A DNA stretch of 64,000 nucleotides, taken from positions 3,534,001 through 3,598,000 of the forward strand of contig NZ_CP042171.1 of NCBI RefSeq assembly GCF_005938645.2, written 5' to 3'. A model generated the notes under the pieces. That model worked only from the letters and a program-made list of their open reading frames with translations. It was not told the origin of the DNA and ran no database searches. Shown here piece after piece: positions 51,612-60,203 of this stretch (its first letter is position 1; each line of letters begins with the position of its first letter). The position numbers were made by a program, and so were the translations under genes. Origin of the DNA: Pedobacter sp. KBS0701. Its GTDB lineage: Bacteria > Bacteroidota > Bacteroidia > Sphingobacteriales > Sphingobacteriaceae.

Positions 51612-52520
51612 ATGAAAATAGTTTTTATGGGTACGCCTGATTTTGCCGTAGCCTCTTTAGATGCCTTGGTACAAGCCAATTTCGATGTGGTTGCGGTGGT
51701 TACTGCGCCTGATAAACCGGCAGGTCGTGGCCAGAAGCTGAACGAAAGTGCGGTAAAAAAATATGCTATAGAAAAAGGAATTCCTGTTTTGCAGCCCGAA
51801 AAATTAAAAAACCCCGAATTTATTGAGGAATTAAAATCATATCAGGCCGATCTGCAGGTTGTGGTGGCATTCAGGATGTTACCGGTGGTAGTTTGGAACA
51901 TGCCAGCCAAAGGAACCATCAACCTGCATGGCTCGTTATTACCACAATACCGTGGTGCAGCTCCCATCAACCATGCCATCATCAACGGAGAAAAAGAAAG
52001 TGGTGTAACAACTTTTTTCCTGAAGGAGGAAATTGATACCGGGGATATTATTATGAGCGATAGTGTAGCGATTGCAGATGATGAAACCGCAGGCGATTTG
52101 CACGATAAACTGATGTACATTGGTGCCAACCTGCTGGTAAAAACGCTTAAAGCAATTGAGGCTGGCGAGGTTAATGAACAACCGCAGCCACAAAGCGGTG
52201 AATTAAAGCATGCACCTAAAATTTTCAAAGACGATTGCAAAATCGACTGGAATAACCAAGTACAGACGATTTATAATTTAATTCGCGGCCTGAGCCCTTA
52301 TCCTACTGCTTTTACTTTTTTAAATGATAAAACCCTGAAGGTATTTAAGGCCGAAATAGAAGATAAAGAACCGGGTATAGTTGCCGGTGGTTTTTTAACG
52401 GACGGCAAAAGCTATTTAAAATTTGCCGCTAAAGATGGTTTTATCAAACTTTTAGATATTCAGTACGAAGGCAAAAAACGAATGCTGATCGAAGATTTCT
52501 TAAGGGGAATGCGGTTGTAA
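51612..52520 (+). CDS. fmt: Methionyl-tRNA formyltransferase
   Basis: A 302-residue Fmt. KIVFMGTPDFAVASLDAL opens the folate-binding fold, HGSLLPQYRGAAPINHAIINGE holds the catalytic Asn-His-Asp set (NLHGSLLP with Asp in EIDTGDII), and the C-terminal OB-like domain is complete. It formylates Met-tRNAi. Its last codons and stop (GMRL*) are copied once more at 52926-52939 as part of a 421-bp tandem duplication. Confidence 0.95.
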   Translation: MKIVFMGTPDFAVASLDALVQANFDVVAVVTAPDKPAGRGQKLNESAVKKYAIEKGIPVLQPEKLKNPEFIEELKSYQADLQVVVAFRMLPVVVWNMPAKGTINLHGSLLPQYRGAAPINHAIINGEKESGVTTFFLKEEIDTGDIIMSDSVAIADDETAGDLHDKLMYIGANLLVKTLKAIEAGEVNEQPQPQSGELKHAPKIFKDDCKIDWNNQVQTIYNLIRGLSPYPTAFTFLNDKTLKVFKAEIEDKEPGIVAGGFLTDGKSYLKFAAKDGFIKLLDIQYEGKKRMLIEDFLRGMRL

Positions 52521-53204
52521 TTGAAATTTGAGTTGTCAACTTTAATAGCCATTATGCAAGAAAGTTGACAACTCTTCTGGTCGATTGCATGAAATCATTA
52601 CGTGCAGATCTTAAAATTGGGATGAAGACCGACTGGAATTGCCAATAGATCCGAAATACAGTTATTCTTTTTTTGGAAAGCAGTAGCAGAAGCTTTTAGG
52701 CTAATGCAGTCCCGCTCCCGCTTCTGCCAATTTGAAGGAAATTGGCATCCCGCTTTGATCGGGTTTAAGTGGCCAAAAATTGCTCCTGTTTAGGGTTATA
52801 AAGTTCATTAAGGATATTGGTAGATGCTGAAATAAATTCATCACGCTTGATCTCGAAACTCCCGAGTTGACAACTCTGATAGTAATTGCTCTTGGTGGTC
52901 TGTGCGCCACAGACCATGGAATAGGAGGAATGCGGTTGTAATTGAAATTTGAGTTGTCAACTTTAATAGCCATTATGCAAGAAAGTTGACAACTCTTCTG
53001 GTCGATTGCATGAAATCATTATGGGCGGATCTTAAAATTGGGATGAAGACCGACTGGAATTGCCAATAGATCCGAAATACAGTTATTCTTTTTTGGAAAA
53101 CAGTAACAGAAGCTTTTAGGTTAATACAGCCCCGCTCCCGCTTCTGCCAATTTGAAGGAAATTGGCATCCCGCTTTGATCGGGTTTAAGTGGCCAAAAAG
53201 TGCA
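52505..53204. repeat. 421-bp tandem duplication copying the end of fmt
   Basis: GGAATGCGGTTGTAATTGAA occurs at 52506 and again at 52927, period 421 bp. Similarity of more than 90 percent runs for about 280 bp (52505-52783 and 52926-53204) through the hairpin AGTTGTCAACTTT/AAAGTTGACAACT and the left half of element M1. The block between 52784 and 52925 is present once. The remaining spacer, up to 53766, has M1 copy 2, repeat R4 and no gene. Confidence 0.85.
52530..52574 (+). terminator. Hairpin directly after fmt
   Basis: GAGTTGTCAACTTT (52530-52543) and AAAGTTGACAACTC (52561-52574) pair perfectly around 17 nt, 10 bp after the fmt stop. The hairpin is duplicated 421 bp downstream. It has only a weak T-run after it, so it may serve as mRNA 3' protection. 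Confidence 0.55.
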
Positions 53205-53387
53205 ATTATTTGGGTTTAAATTGCACAGTAAAACTATCCCTTGTTAAATAAACCCGACCGAAAGCGTTATCCCGATTAGGAATTGTTTCTCTTGTGAAGT
53301 AAATTTTATCGGGATTAAGCAAAGGGCGGGACTAGCGGAGCCGAAGCACTACAAGCTTTGCTTTCCAAAAAATTGGGCTGCTTTTAA
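53084..53387. mobile_element. MITE-like element M1, copy 2
   Basis: The left end TATTCTTTTTTGGAAAACAG and the right end (RC CCAATTTTTTGGAAAGCAAAG) are inverted. The interior shares TCCCGCTTCTGCCAATTTG, GGCATCCCGCTTTGATCGGG and a right part with GCGGGACTAGCGGAG. It is about 304 bp and has no open frame. The left half alone recurs at about 52665-52790. Confidence 0.6.
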
Positions 53388-53651
53388 ACCATCATGGATG
53401 CTGAACTAAATCCGATAGCTACCGGATCAGCATGACGCGTTACTGAATAGAAAGCAATAACGGATACGCCATGATAAATGGTCAGATATAATCGTTCAAG
53501 CTATCAGTTGCAAGGCAAAAAACTATAACAATTCGATTAATTGAAAATTAGTATCACTGAACAAGGCTGTATCATTAATATAGAAGTCATCCTGAGGGAT
53601 AATTTTTTCGTAAACAATATGAATTAATCTGCTTAAAAACACCTCGATTTG

Positions 53652-53757
53652 CCATCATTTCGAGCGGAGTACGACGAAGTCGGGAACCCGAAGGCTCTGC
53701 GAAGCAAAATCTGTTTTGATAGATTTCTCCACTTCGCGCTGCTCCGGTCGAGATGAC
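53652..53757. repeat. Interspersed repeat R4, divergent copy
   Basis: CATCATTTCGAGCGGAGTAC to CCGGTCGAGATGACG, with GATAGATTTCTCCACTTCGC between. It is longer and more divergent than the other copies and ends just before the convergent gene at 53767. Confidence 0.6.
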
Positions 53758-53766
53758 GATTTTTTA

Positions 53767-54513
53767 CTACCGGTTATAATTATCGATAGCCCTTTCTATA
53801 TTCTTTTTACCAGATTCGCCTACCAGAAATCCTCCCAGACTTAAGCCGGCACCCAAACCTAACAAAACAAAACTGCCCGTATAACTACGGTCTGCGTATT
53901 TTGGCATACCACCGAATGTGGTACCTACTTGTTTACCTTCTGACATCAGTGTAACCCCACTGGCAATAATTGCAGCTCCTGCTGCCACATACATGGCAAT
54001 GCCTGTAATTTTAGTATTCTTATATCGCCTTAGCAGCGCTAAACTTTTCGGATTATCAGCCATGGCCTCGTTTAAATTACGATAATTTACCCTTTTTAAA
54101 TCGGAATAACCCTTGTTAATAAACATCCGGTTGTTTACTGCCTGCCGCCTGTAATCTCTAAATCCATAGTAATCACCTTCCATAAGAACGTCATCGTAAA
54201 TCACTTCCTGATAAAGATTGAGCTTACCCTCAATAATCCGTTCAGCAAAAGAGGCCTCTCCCAAAAGACTGAGTTTTCGGGTGTTGGCAAAGAAGCCATC
54301 CTGATTGTTAAAAAATTTGATCTGTGACACCGGTATCCGCCTTGAATCGGCCCGAAGCGACCACCCGCCGGTTAAATCGGGTCGCAACCTGATCTTTTGT
54401 GCATAAACTGTAGAATCTGAATAGAAGTACAGAAAGTTTCTGGATTCGTTCAACTGCTGTGAACGGGCGTTCAGGCCATAGCAAGCCATTACGAGAATGA
54501 GTAATTTTTTCAT
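53767..54513 (-). CDS. Exported protein with two C-terminal membrane segments, unknown
   Basis: A 248-residue protein from the ATG at 54513 (MKKLLILVMACYGLNARS, signal peptide). The middle is hydrophilic (YSDSTVYAQKIRLRPDLTGGW, GYSDLKRVNYRNLNEAMADNP). The C-terminus has two glycine-rich hydrophobic segments (GIAMYVAAGAAIIASGVTLM, GSFVLLGLGAGLSLGGFLVG), a hairpin typical of Bacteroidota surface-associated proteins. The function is not recognised. It is 130 bp downstream of the aminotransferase. Confidence 0.6.
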   Translation of the reverse strand: MKKLLILVMACYGLNARSQQLNESRNFLYFYSDSTVYAQKIRLRPDLTGGWSLRADSRRIPVSQIKFFNNQDGFFANTRKLSLLGEASFAERIIEGKLNLYQEVIYDDVLMEGDYYGFRDYRRQAVNNRMFINKGYSDLKRVNYRNLNEAMADNPKSLALLRRYKNTKITGIAMYVAAGAAIIASGVTLMSEGKQVGTTFGGMPKYADRSYTGSFVLLGLGAGLSLGGFLVGESGKKNIERAIDNYNR

Positions 54514-54643
54514 TTCGGTTAAATTTGTGTGTGTGACCAATAATACTAAAAATACAGTTCAGGTGAACACAAACCGATAGAAATAAAATGTAACATCGCC
54601 GAAGCAAAAGAAATTTGCCTCCTGAGTAAATTGAGGATAGTGA

Positions 54644-55483
54644 TTACAAAGCGTTTAATTTCTCAATCAAAAACTTCGATACCTCATTAAAATAACGTTT
54701 CCTGCCATAGCCCATTACCCATTGTATGCCTTGTGTAGCATTAGTGATAAAAACTTCTTCGGCTTCTTTTAATATTTCGGGGTTGATTTGTGCCTCAATT
54801 AAAGGCATATCGTTCATTTTGCACAACTGCATGATAGCTGTACGCATTACACCACTTATGCAACCTTCAGCAAGTGAGGGCGTATAAATCTGTTTGCGGT
54901 ATACGACAAAAACATTGGCACTGATGCTTTCGCAAAGAAAGCCATATTGGTTCAGGATCATGGCCTCATCCAGGCGGTTTTGACTTTTAAAAAGTCCGGC
55001 CATAACATAAAGCAGGGCATTGGCAGTTTTAAAATTCGAGAGTTTATTAACTGGTTTAGTCATTTCATCAAAAACATCTATGATCAAACCTTTACTGTTT
55101 AACTCATATGCAGATGTTTTTAAAGGAATACCCTCCAAAATATAACCGGCTTTATTTATTTCGGGCGTATAAACTCCTGCTCCTCCTCTGTAAACAGAAA
55201 GGCGGAAACGGACGTTACCGTTCCATTTGTTGCGTTTTGCCAGATCGGCGGTTTTTTGACGCAGAAAATAATCATCCATTAAAGCATGACCATCAATTTT
55301 AAGCGCTTTCATGCCAGCTGTTAATCTATCGGCATGTAAATCGGCAAATTGCAGCTTATTATTAATCATTCGCATGCTTTCGAACAGTCCATCGCCAAAT
55401 TTGAAACTTCTGTTCGAAGCTGTTAAAATCGGGTCATCTACCGCCTGAAATTCATCATTAAATAAGAGGTACTCCTGAAGCAT
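54644..55483 (-). CDS. Class IV aminotransferase (PabC/IlvE-like)
   Basis: A 279-residue PLP-dependent fold-type IV enzyme. FKFGDGLFESMRMINNKLQFADLHADRL, the Lys in KLSNFKTANALLYV, ILNQYGFLCESISANVFVV and LAEGCISGVMRTAIMQL are in the expected order. Candidates are 4-amino-4-deoxychorismate lyase or a branched-chain/D-amino acid aminotransferase; sequence alone does not separate them. It starts 3 bp after the RluD-type gene, so the two are co-transcribed. Confidence 0.82.
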   Translation of the reverse strand: MLQEYLLFNDEFQAVDDPILTASNRSFKFGDGLFESMRMINNKLQFADLHADRLTAGMKALKIDGHALMDDYFLRQKTADLAKRNKWNGNVRFRLSVYRGGAGVYTPEINKAGYILEGIPLKTSAYELNSKGLIIDVFDEMTKPVNKLSNFKTANALLYVMAGLFKSQNRLDEAMILNQYGFLCESISANVFVVYRKQIYTPSLAEGCISGVMRTAIMQLCKMNDMPLIEAQINPEILKEAEEVFITNATQGIQWVMGYGRKRYFNEVSKFLIEKLNAL

Positions 55484-55486
55484 ATT

Positions 55487-56515
55487 TTATGATGTAGCAA
55501 TATAATTTTCCCATTTGTTTAAGCCAGCTTTAAAATCGGGTGGCAATGGCGATTCGAAGTACATATATTCTTTTGTGGTGGGATGAATGAAACCTAAACT
55601 CTGCGCATGTAAAGCCTGACGTGGCAACAATTCGAAACAGTTATCCACAAACTGTTTGTACTTATTAAACGTTGTGCCTTTTAAAATCTTATCGCCACCA
55701 TACATTGCATCGTTAAAAAGCGGATGACCAATGTGCTGCATGTGTGCCCTGATCTGGTGTGTGCGGCCGGTTTCGAGCTCACAACTGATTAAAGTAACAT
55801 ACCCTAAACGCTTTAGCACTTTATAATGCGTTACAGACCATTTTCCTTTTTCTTCATCATCGTAAATATCCATCACCCGACGATCTTTCACACTTCTGCC
55901 AATGTAACCGGTTACCGTTCCATCGTTTTCGATATCGCCCCAAACCAATGCAATATATTTACGGGTAATACTGTGATCAAAAAACTGACGCGCAAGGTGT
56001 GTAATCGACTTTTCATTTTTACTGATCAGCAATAAACCCGAGGTATCCTTATCAATCCGGTGTACCAGGCCCGGACGGCCATCATTGCCTGGCAGTTGAG
56101 GCAGTTGCTCAAAATGGAATGCCAAAGCATTAACCAAAGTTCCGGTATAGTTATTAAAACCCGGGTGTACAACCATACCGGCAGCTTTATTTACAACCAA
56201 AAGATCGCTATCCTCGTAAATGATATCCAATGGTAAATCTTCGGGATAAACTTCGGTATCGCGCGGTGGGTGTGGTAAAACGATAGATATTTCATCATAA
56301 GGTTTAACCTTATAACTCGCTTTTATCTGTTTCTGGTTAACCAGTACGTTGCCTGCATCAATTGCATTCTGAATACGGTTTCGGGAAGCATTTTCTACGC
56401 GCACCATCAAAAATTTATCGATACGTAGCAAAGACTGCCCCTTATCGACAATAATTTTTAAATGTTCATATAATTCCTGCTCTTCTGACTCCTGCAATTC
56501 GACCACATTTTCCAT
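55487..56515 (-). CDS. RluA/RluD-family 23S rRNA pseudouridine synthase
   Basis: A 342-residue protein from the ATG at 56515 (MENVVELQ), starting after an upstream in-frame ATG that gives a hydrophobic run without homology. An S4 domain is at about 20-80 (LLRIDKFLMVRVENASRNRIQNAIDAGNVLVN). The synthase core has Asp155 in HRIDKDTSGLLL, and GRTHQIRAHMQHIGHPL. It likely modifies 23S rRNA. A TATTTTTG box lies only 4 bp upstream of this ATG. Confidence 0.9.
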   Translation of the reverse strand: MENVVELQESEEQELYEHLKIIVDKGQSLLRIDKFLMVRVENASRNRIQNAIDAGNVLVNQKQIKASYKVKPYDEISIVLPHPPRDTEVYPEDLPLDIIYEDSDLLVVNKAAGMVVHPGFNNYTGTLVNALAFHFEQLPQLPGNDGRPGLVHRIDKDTSGLLLISKNEKSITHLARQFFDHSITRKYIALVWGDIENDGTVTGYIGRSVKDRRVMDIYDDEEKGKWSVTHYKVLKRLGYVTLISCELETGRTHQIRAHMQHIGHPLFNDAMYGGDKILKGTTFNKYKQFVDNCFELLPRQALHAQSLGFIHPTTKEYMYFESPLPPDFKAGLNKWENYIATS

Positions 56516-56556
56516 GGGGCAAAAATAAACTTTTAACTTCAAGAATTTTTTAATGA

Positions 56557-56588
56557 TTGTAGTTTTAGGAAAAACAATCTTATCTTTA
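56557..56588 (+). promoter_or_regulatory. Promoter of the outer-membrane barrel gene (TTG-N21-TATCTTTA)
   Basis: TTG at 56557-56559 and TATCTTTA at 56581-56588 are 21 bp apart; the -7 box has one mismatch (A for G at the end). It ends 29 bp before the ATG at 56618. Confidence 0.35.
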
Positions 56589-56617
56589 ATATAATTAAAT
56601 CATCCTAAATCATTTAT

Positions 56618-57649
56618 ATGAAAAAATGTTGCGCTTTAAAGATGTTATGTGCCATATTTTTATTGGGAATGGCTCAAAAAGCAAGTGCTCAACAAGATGT
56701 TGGAGGCTTGTTTGTAGGCGGACCGGCCGATGCAACCAAATTGGTTAATGCCTATTTCGATCCTTTATACAAAGGTTTAGGCCTGGGCTTAACGGATGGA
56801 TGGTCGAACACTGCCCAATCAAAAGGTTTTTTAAAATTCGATGTGAGGCTTTCGGCCTCCGGGGCTTTTGTTCCTCAATCGGCCAGAAGTTACGATGTAA
56901 ATACATTGGGTTTAAGCAATATTAAACCTGCTCCTGGTGCTTCCTCAACAGGCCCTACTGCTTTTGGAGATGATCGCGAAGGGGGTAAAATGGAAGTGTA
57001 CACCAGCAACGGTATCCCTACAGGCAAATTTTTCAACCTACCACAGGGCGTGGGTTTCCATATAGTACCTTCGGCACAGATACAGGCTACGCTGGGTTTG
57101 CCAAAAAATATCGATGTTACTTTAAGGGCCATGCCTAAAATAAAATTAGGTAGCGACTTAGGAAGTTTATCAATGATCGGTTTTGGTGCAAAAGTTGAAC
57201 TTTTACCTTTGTTTATGGGATCAACAACGGAGAAACTGGTTCCGGTAGATATTGCGATAGCAGGTGGTTTTACCCAATATAAATATAATCTAGATCTGGA
57301 TATCGATAATACTGGAAATTCAGATCAACGTATCGACGCCAAATTTAACGGTGTAAATTTTGATGCTATTGTTTCTAAAAAAATATTGTTTTTTACTCCA
57401 TTTGCCAGTGTAGGCTACCAAACTTCTAATACTAATTTGAAAGCATTGGGCACTTATCGTTTTGCTACCAGTGCAACTACTTCAGCAACTTATGTTGACC
57501 CAATTTCGGTTAAACAGACCGATATTGATAGTGTGAGGGCAAGTTTAGGCTTTCAGCTGAAATTTGGTTTCTTTAAGTTTTATGGTTCGTATACACAGGC
57601 GAAATACAGCATGGTTAATGCAGGTTTTGGTTTCGGTATTGGTAAATAA
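56618..57649 (+). CDS. Outer-membrane beta-barrel protein (DUF6588-like)
   Basis: A 343-residue protein with signal peptide (MKKCCALKMLCAIFLLGMAQKASA). The mature sequence is rich in Gly and alternating beta strands (LGSLSMIGFGAKVELL, DIAIAGGFTQYKYN, FFKFYGSYTQAKYSMVNAGFGFGIGK). The C-terminal strand favours an outer-membrane barrel. The YFDPLYKGLGLGLTDGWSNTAQ opening resembles the DUF6588 family. The role is unknown. A strong terminator follows at 57675-57708. Confidence 0.75.
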   Translation: MKKCCALKMLCAIFLLGMAQKASAQQDVGGLFVGGPADATKLVNAYFDPLYKGLGLGLTDGWSNTAQSKGFLKFDVRLSASGAFVPQSARSYDVNTLGLSNIKPAPGASSTGPTAFGDDREGGKMEVYTSNGIPTGKFFNLPQGVGFHIVPSAQIQATLGLPKNIDVTLRAMPKIKLGSDLGSLSMIGFGAKVELLPLFMGSTTEKLVPVDIAIAGGFTQYKYNLDLDIDNTGNSDQRIDAKFNGVNFDAIVSKKILFFTPFASVGYQTSNTNLKALGTYRFATSATTSATYVDPISVKQTDIDSVRASLGFQLKFGFFKFYGSYTQAKYSMVNAGFGFGIGK

Positions 57650-57674
57650 TGAACGATCAGCTATAATTTTGTTT

Positions 57675-57708
57675 AAAAACACCTGAAATATTCAGGTGTT
57701 TTTTATTT
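57675..57708 (+). terminator. Rho-independent terminator, 6 bp before the next start codon
   Basis: AAAAACACCTGAA (57675-57687) and TTCAGGTGTTTTT (57691-57703) pair around ATA, followed by TATTTTT. It serves the barrel gene. It ends just before the GTG at 57715. Confidence 0.8.
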
Positions 57709-57714
57709 TTACGC

Positions 57715-58581
57715 GTGTTCGAAGAAATATATAGCCCGGTACAAAAAATAACATTTGCGCCTTTTAACCATCTTTTTGTAAAGCGTGATGACCTGATTGA
57801 CCCCTATATTTCGGGTAATAAATGGCGCAAACTTAAATACATTTTAGCGAAGGCTGAGGAGGAAAAAAAAACACATCTGGTTACCTTTGGAGGGGCTTAT
57901 TCCAATCACCTGGTAGCTACAGCCGCTGCTGCATCGCGTTCGGCACTTAAATCAACCGCTTTTGTACGTGGAGAAAAAGTAAAAAACGAGATGTTATTAT
58001 TGTGCGGTTTATTTGGCATGGAACTCATTTTTGTTGATCGCGAAAGTTATCGCGACAAACAAAAATTGTTTAAACAGCATTTTGCTGACGATGAACAAAG
58101 CTATTTTATTGATGAAGGTGGTGCTTCGCCTGAAGCTACCATAGGCTGTGCAGAAATTATCGGTGAGTTAACCGAAACTTACGATCATATTTTCTGTGCT
58201 GCCGGAACGGGAACCACAGCTGCAGGTTTATTGAAAGGAATTCAGCAACATCAATTAAACATGAAACTCCACGTTATCCCCGTGCTAAAAGGCGGTTTTA
58301 TTGAGGATGAAATTGTGCAACATACGCCTCTTTCTGATCATTTAAATCTCCACCTGGATTATCACTTTGGCGGCTATGCTAAAACTAACCCCGAATTGAT
58401 CAATTTTATTAAAACTTTTACTGCCCAAACCGGCCTACTCTTAGATCCTGTTTACACGGCAAAGATGTTTTATGCCATCGTCGATTTACAGAAACGAGGA
58501 ATTATCGGTAAGGATGAAAAAATCCTTGCCATCCATACCGGGGGATTGATGGGCCTTTTTGGCATGAAGGATAAGTTTTAA
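57715..58581 (+). CDS. ACC deaminase/D-cysteine desulfhydrase-like PLP enzyme
   Basis: A 288-residue fold-type II PLP enzyme. The start is GTG at 57715; no other start fits, since the family begins here (YSPVQKI). Motifs are KRDDLIDPYISGNKWRKLKY with the PLP lysine, TFGGAYSNHLVATAAAA, the phosphate loop CAAGTGTTAAGLL, and IHTGGLMGLFG. Homologues deaminate 1-aminocyclopropane-1-carboxylate or desulfhydrate D-cysteine; the latter is more usual in Bacteroidota. The terminator six bases upstream leaves no room for a separate promoter. Confidence 0.87.
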   Translation: MFEEIYSPVQKITFAPFNHLFVKRDDLIDPYISGNKWRKLKYILAKAEEEKKTHLVTFGGAYSNHLVATAAAASRSALKSTAFVRGEKVKNEMLLLCGLFGMELIFVDRESYRDKQKLFKQHFADDEQSYFIDEGGASPEATIGCAEIIGELTETYDHIFCAAGTGTTAAGLLKGIQQHQLNMKLHVIPVLKGGFIEDEIVQHTPLSDHLNLHLDYHFGGYAKTNPELINFIKTFTAQTGLLLDPVYTAKMFYAIVDLQKRGIIGKDEKILAIHTGGLMGLFGMKDKF

Positions 58582-58608
58582 ACAAGTAAATGTTAATCTG
58601 TAAACATA

Positions 58609-58930
58609 AAGAGGTTGTCTCATAAATGTAGAATTGTCATCCTGAGGGATAATTTATTGTATAAAAATCAATATGAATGACAGATCTTTTTGGCAAATGG
58701 TAGGCTGCGCGAGATCGTCATTCCCAACTCGATTGGGAATCGTAACGCAAGAGCTTTAAGATTCCCGCCTGCGCGGGAATGACGCCGTGCTAATAAATCC
58801 TGTCAACGGAAGCTTGTCGAAGGACCTGCTTTAAATGACTTACAAGGCGTTTCGATACTTCGTCAAGCTCAGTACAGGCTGAGCTCAACGTGACAAATTC
58901 GATTGAATTACAATTATGAGACAGCCTCTT
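58609..58930. mobile_element. MITE-like element M2, short copy (322 bp)
   Basis: The ends AAGAGGTTGTCTCATAA (58609-58625) and TTATGAGACAGCCTCTT (58914-58930) are inverted repeats with one mismatch. TTGTCATCCTGAGGGATAAT follows the left end and GACAAATTCGATTGAATTAC precedes the right end, as in the long copy at 25782-26320. The interior has the hairpin CATTCCC..GGGAATG and no gene. The remaining 58931-59226 spacer holds only the SusD-operon terminator. Confidence 0.7.
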
Positions 58931-59039
58931 ATAAGATCTCTAAATTTTCCGTTGATTTAGTGTTAGTTGTAAAGTATAGCTCTTTTACCCATACAGCTAT
59001 CCGGATATATCAGTCAATAAGGCTATTAGATATAGAAAT

Positions 59040-59074
59040 AAACATAGGTTGGGAATCCACCACAACCTATGTTT
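59040..59074 (-). terminator. Terminator of the SusD-type operon
   Basis: AAACATAGGTTG (59040-59051) and CAACCTATGTTT (59063-59074) pair perfectly around GGAATCCACCA. It lies 153 bp after the stop of the last operon gene on the minus strand. Confidence 0.65.
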
Positions 59075-59226
59075 CACCAAACTAAAATCAGCGTGTAAAA
59101 AGAATCAAATCTTGTTATGGCTGAATTATGACCGGTCCTCACCGGATATTTTATCCTTCCCGCACTTGTTTAAAGCCCTGACTTCACAAAGCCATCTGAT
59201 GGAATATTTTAAATGGTAGCGCGCAA

Positions 59227-60168
59227 TTATCTACTGCTACTTTCAGTTTTATAGTTCAGCTTTGGAAAATCTTTCTGTGCTTTTTTAAACTGAAGATCGT
59301 ACTCAATTGGCCAGCCGAAAGCCTTTTGTGCAACATCTTCCAGATTTATCCCTGTTGCGCCGCTCCAGAAATGAATAAACTCTCCAAAATTCAGATCTCT
59401 TTTGAAGCGTCCGTTTTTGTCTTTTGGAAAGTTTAATGCGAGAAGTTCAAAATATCTGTTGAGTACCTTTCCTTCACCATATTTACTATAAATAGGGAAA
59501 AACCAGTTTTTGAACCACTGCGTTCCCGGTCTCGGAAAGTCATCGTACTGGGTCTGCATTTGTGTAAATACCTTATGGGCTTCGTCGGCCATTCCGATGT
59601 TTTTGAGTACATCATAATTGAAAATCTCCATAAACTTACTGTCGCCCCAAAGCACATCAGAGGGCGAGCCTTTTGTACCATGACTGGCACTGGTTACGAT
59701 ATGTCCCATCTCATGTACAGGCATGCCAATCTGTTCTCCAACAGGATTGTCCCATTGCGCTAAACCACAATCGATAACGTTCCGGTAATCATGGCTTGCA
59801 TCAAAAAAAGGTGACGGATGCCCGCCTCCATAATCCTTACCCATCGCGCGGTGCAGGATGATATACAGTTTTGGATCCGGTCCGAAATCGCCATAGTTAC
59901 GTTTAACATAGGCCCAGCAATCTGCCATTACGGCGATAGGCCATTTAATATTGGACGACATATTTTTATCATAAAAAACAGCCACGTTTGAATTGCTTTC
60001 TATCAGTTTCAGTTCTTCCTGATGTTCAAACCAGTGCTCTTTCCATATAGAATCAGGGGTGATTATCGTTTTATCAGACTGACCCTTAGCCTGGGCTTTG
60101 GATTTTAAAACCAGTCCCAATAAAAAAATTGGGACTAGTAAATAAATGATTGCTTTAGTATTATTCAT
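59227..60168 (-). CDS. Secreted zincin-type metallopeptidase-like protein
   Basis: A 313-residue protein with signal peptide (MNNTKAIIYLLVPIFLLGLVLKSKA). The zinc motif VHEMGHIVTSASHG is near residue 153 and gives two His and one Glu. The third ligand is not certain; FMEIFNYDVL and HGTKGS follow. WPIAVMADCWAYVKRNYGDFGPDPKLYIILH is typical of secreted zincins related to basic secretory proteins. It is the last gene of the SusD operon, 35 bp after the DUF4998 lipoprotein, so it may process bound polymers or glycoproteins outside the cell. Confidence 0.75.
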   Translation of the reverse strand: MNNTKAIIYLLVPIFLLGLVLKSKAQAKGQSDKTIITPDSIWKEHWFEHQEELKLIESNSNVAVFYDKNMSSNIKWPIAVMADCWAYVKRNYGDFGPDPKLYIILHRAMGKDYGGGHPSPFFDASHDYRNVIDCGLAQWDNPVGEQIGMPVHEMGHIVTSASHGTKGSPSDVLWGDSKFMEIFNYDVLKNIGMADEAHKVFTQMQTQYDDFPRPGTQWFKNWFFPIYSKYGEGKVLNRYFELLALNFPKDKNGRFKRDLNFGEFIHFWSGATGINLEDVAQKAFGWPIEYDLQFKKAQKDFPKLNYKTESSSR

Positions 60169-60203
60169 AATTGTATTAATCCTCCGTTATACAGAAGAGA
60201 TCC

